From Sodiomyces alkalinus F11 (Eukaryota; Ascomycota; Sordariomycetes; Glomerellales; Plectosphaerellaceae), in the NCBI RefSeq assembly GCF_003711515.1, contig NW_021167080.1, positions 4,346,381 to 4,410,380 on the forward strand: 64,000 nucleotides of DNA, given 5' to 3'. How positions within the stretch are numbered: the first letter of the stretch is position 1; each line of letters begins with the position of its first letter. A program made the position numbers and the translations under genes. This document shows, piece by piece, positions 63,211-64,000 of the stretch. A model generated the notes under the pieces. That model saw only the letters and a list, made by a program, of their open reading frames with translations. It made no database searches and was not told the origin of the DNA.

Positions 63211-64000
63211 TCAATTGAGTTTCCGAAGTTTTCTGGGACGCTGCTGACTATCGTCCTGGTCGGTTTCTTCCAAGGAATGACGAACGACGGGAAGGCAGGG
63301 TACGAAAGCTTGGAAGGTGTTGGCGTGTTCGTTTTCTCGTCTAATCTCCAACAAGGGGAGCAGCTGATCGCGGTTCCTTTCTGAGGCGCGGAATGTACGA
63401 GAAATTGCAAGGGCTCGAAAGATGCTGACACCTTCGGTGCTCGCTGCTGTTTGAATGTTCGGAAGAGCTGTAAAACGAGACTGATCCGGAGAAGACGACG
63501 CCGAGTCGGATGCAGTGGTGCCCACGATCTCCTCGAATCTCTGCAGGCGCTGCTCGCGAGCTAATCTCGTGTTGATACGCTGAATGGCGCACAAAGCCGG
63601 GGCGAGATCGACCGGTTTCGGGAACCTGTGGTCTGAGAACCCAGCGTCTGGGTAAAAGCCGTGGTCGGGGGTGTAATTGTCCCTGTGCAGGTTGTAGAAT
63701 TTGTGAAGGTAGGACGAGTCGCCTGGAAGGGTGTAGGGTCGGCGTCGCATCTGAAAATTGAGGGTTGCATGGTACTGGCACGGGTCCTCCTGCGCCTGCT
63801 TCTGGCCGTGGCGGTGCCTGTGGCTTGACGGCTTTTCGGCAGAACCTCGGTCCGATTCCGACCCACAATAGCCAGGACGCTGGGCGTGGTCTGTGGCAGT
63901 TCCTGCATGATGCGGCGACGACGACAACATCTTGTCAAGTCCAGAGGGTGTCTCTGGCTGGTTCGAACATGGCGACTTGAAATCAGCATTGCCGCCATAC
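63211..64000 (-). CDS. Unknown protein, 5' end beyond the window
   Basis: The open frame runs from the right edge to a stop at 63211, at least 262 residues, with an internal ATG at 63930. The upstream codons (YGGNADFKSPCSNQP) stay open to the edge, so the gene probably starts or has an exon boundary further right. Visible parts are a His/Arg/Gln-rich stretch (HRHRHGQKQAQ), the aromatic block YTLPGDSSYLHKFYNLHRDN and a helical Arg/Glu block (INTRLAREQRLQRFEEIV). The C-terminus is basic (QQRPRKLRKLN) and could be a nuclear-localisation signal. No family recognised. Confidence 0.55.
   Translation of the reverse strand, partial: YGGNADFKSPCSNQPETPSGLDKMLSSSPHHAGTATDHAQRPGYCGSESDRGSAEKPSSHRHRHGQKQAQEDPCQYHATLNFQMRRRPYTLPGDSSYLHKFYNLHRDNYTPDHGFYPDAGFSDHRFPKPVDLAPALCAIQRINTRLAREQRLQRFEEIVGTTASDSASSSPDQSRFTALPNIQTAASTEGVSIFRALAISRTFRASERNRDQLLPLLEIRRENEHANTFQAFVPCLPVVRHSLEETDQDDSQQRPRKLRKLN

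Overview
The window looks like nuclear DNA of a filamentous ascomycete (Pezizomycotina, most likely a Sordariomycete). Genes are GC-rich and monocistronic, with 0 to 4 short GT-AG introns. Intergenic DNA is pyrimidine-rich with long homopolymers. Gene content is typical of the group: cutinase, NST1, RHO2, GAL1, SGT2, a Neurospora-type 7-Cys metallothionein and MARCH-type RING proteins. One AT-rich patch carries TA-rich, CA-poor sequence like RIP damage. The species cannot be named from sequence alone.

Layout. 1-4.1 kb: cutinase (+) facing a 14-TM-type MFS transporter (-). 4.1-7.5 kb: RIP-like patch and two gene relics. 8.1-9.7 kb: Obg-like ATPase OLA1. 12.4-14 kb: isolated HxxxD acyltransferase. 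14.7-15.6 kb: PPPDE/DeSI protease. 15.9-19 kb: divergent mitochondrial pair uS11m (-) and TIM44 (+). 19.5-22.4 kb: decayed RING-like locus and a two-domain DUF427 protein. 24.4-28 kb: amino-acid permease and a D-2-hydroxyacid dehydrogenase. 28.6-35.7 kb: four minus-strand loci (membrane-anchored kinase-like protein, F-box pseudogene, SGT2, RING-CH E3 ligase). 37.1-42 kb: unknown protein, metallothionein, galactokinase. 44.3-51.2 kb: two tandem paralogous C2H2 zinc-finger genes. 51.8-57.2 kb: intron-containing tRNA-Lys(CUU) and the large NST1 gene. 60.4-64 kb: RHO2, mL40 and a partial unknown gene running off the right edge.

The genes do not form one pathway or an obvious secondary-metabolite cluster. 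Links that can be supported are the divergent uS11m/TIM44 pair (both mitochondrial) and the zinc-finger pair, which shares exon layout, intron phase, donor sequence and a long conserved module after the fingers.

The most useful observations are gene-structure oddities: a 6-nt microexon inside RHO2 switch I, an SGT2 first coding exon that is only ATG, and a possible non-AUG mitochondrial form of OLA1. Others are a 13-A run that breaks frame at a zinc-finger splice junction, pseudogenes whose frameshifts can be located, and a short dispersed repeat whose two copies differ partly by RIP-type transitions. I did not find a clearly new multigene system.
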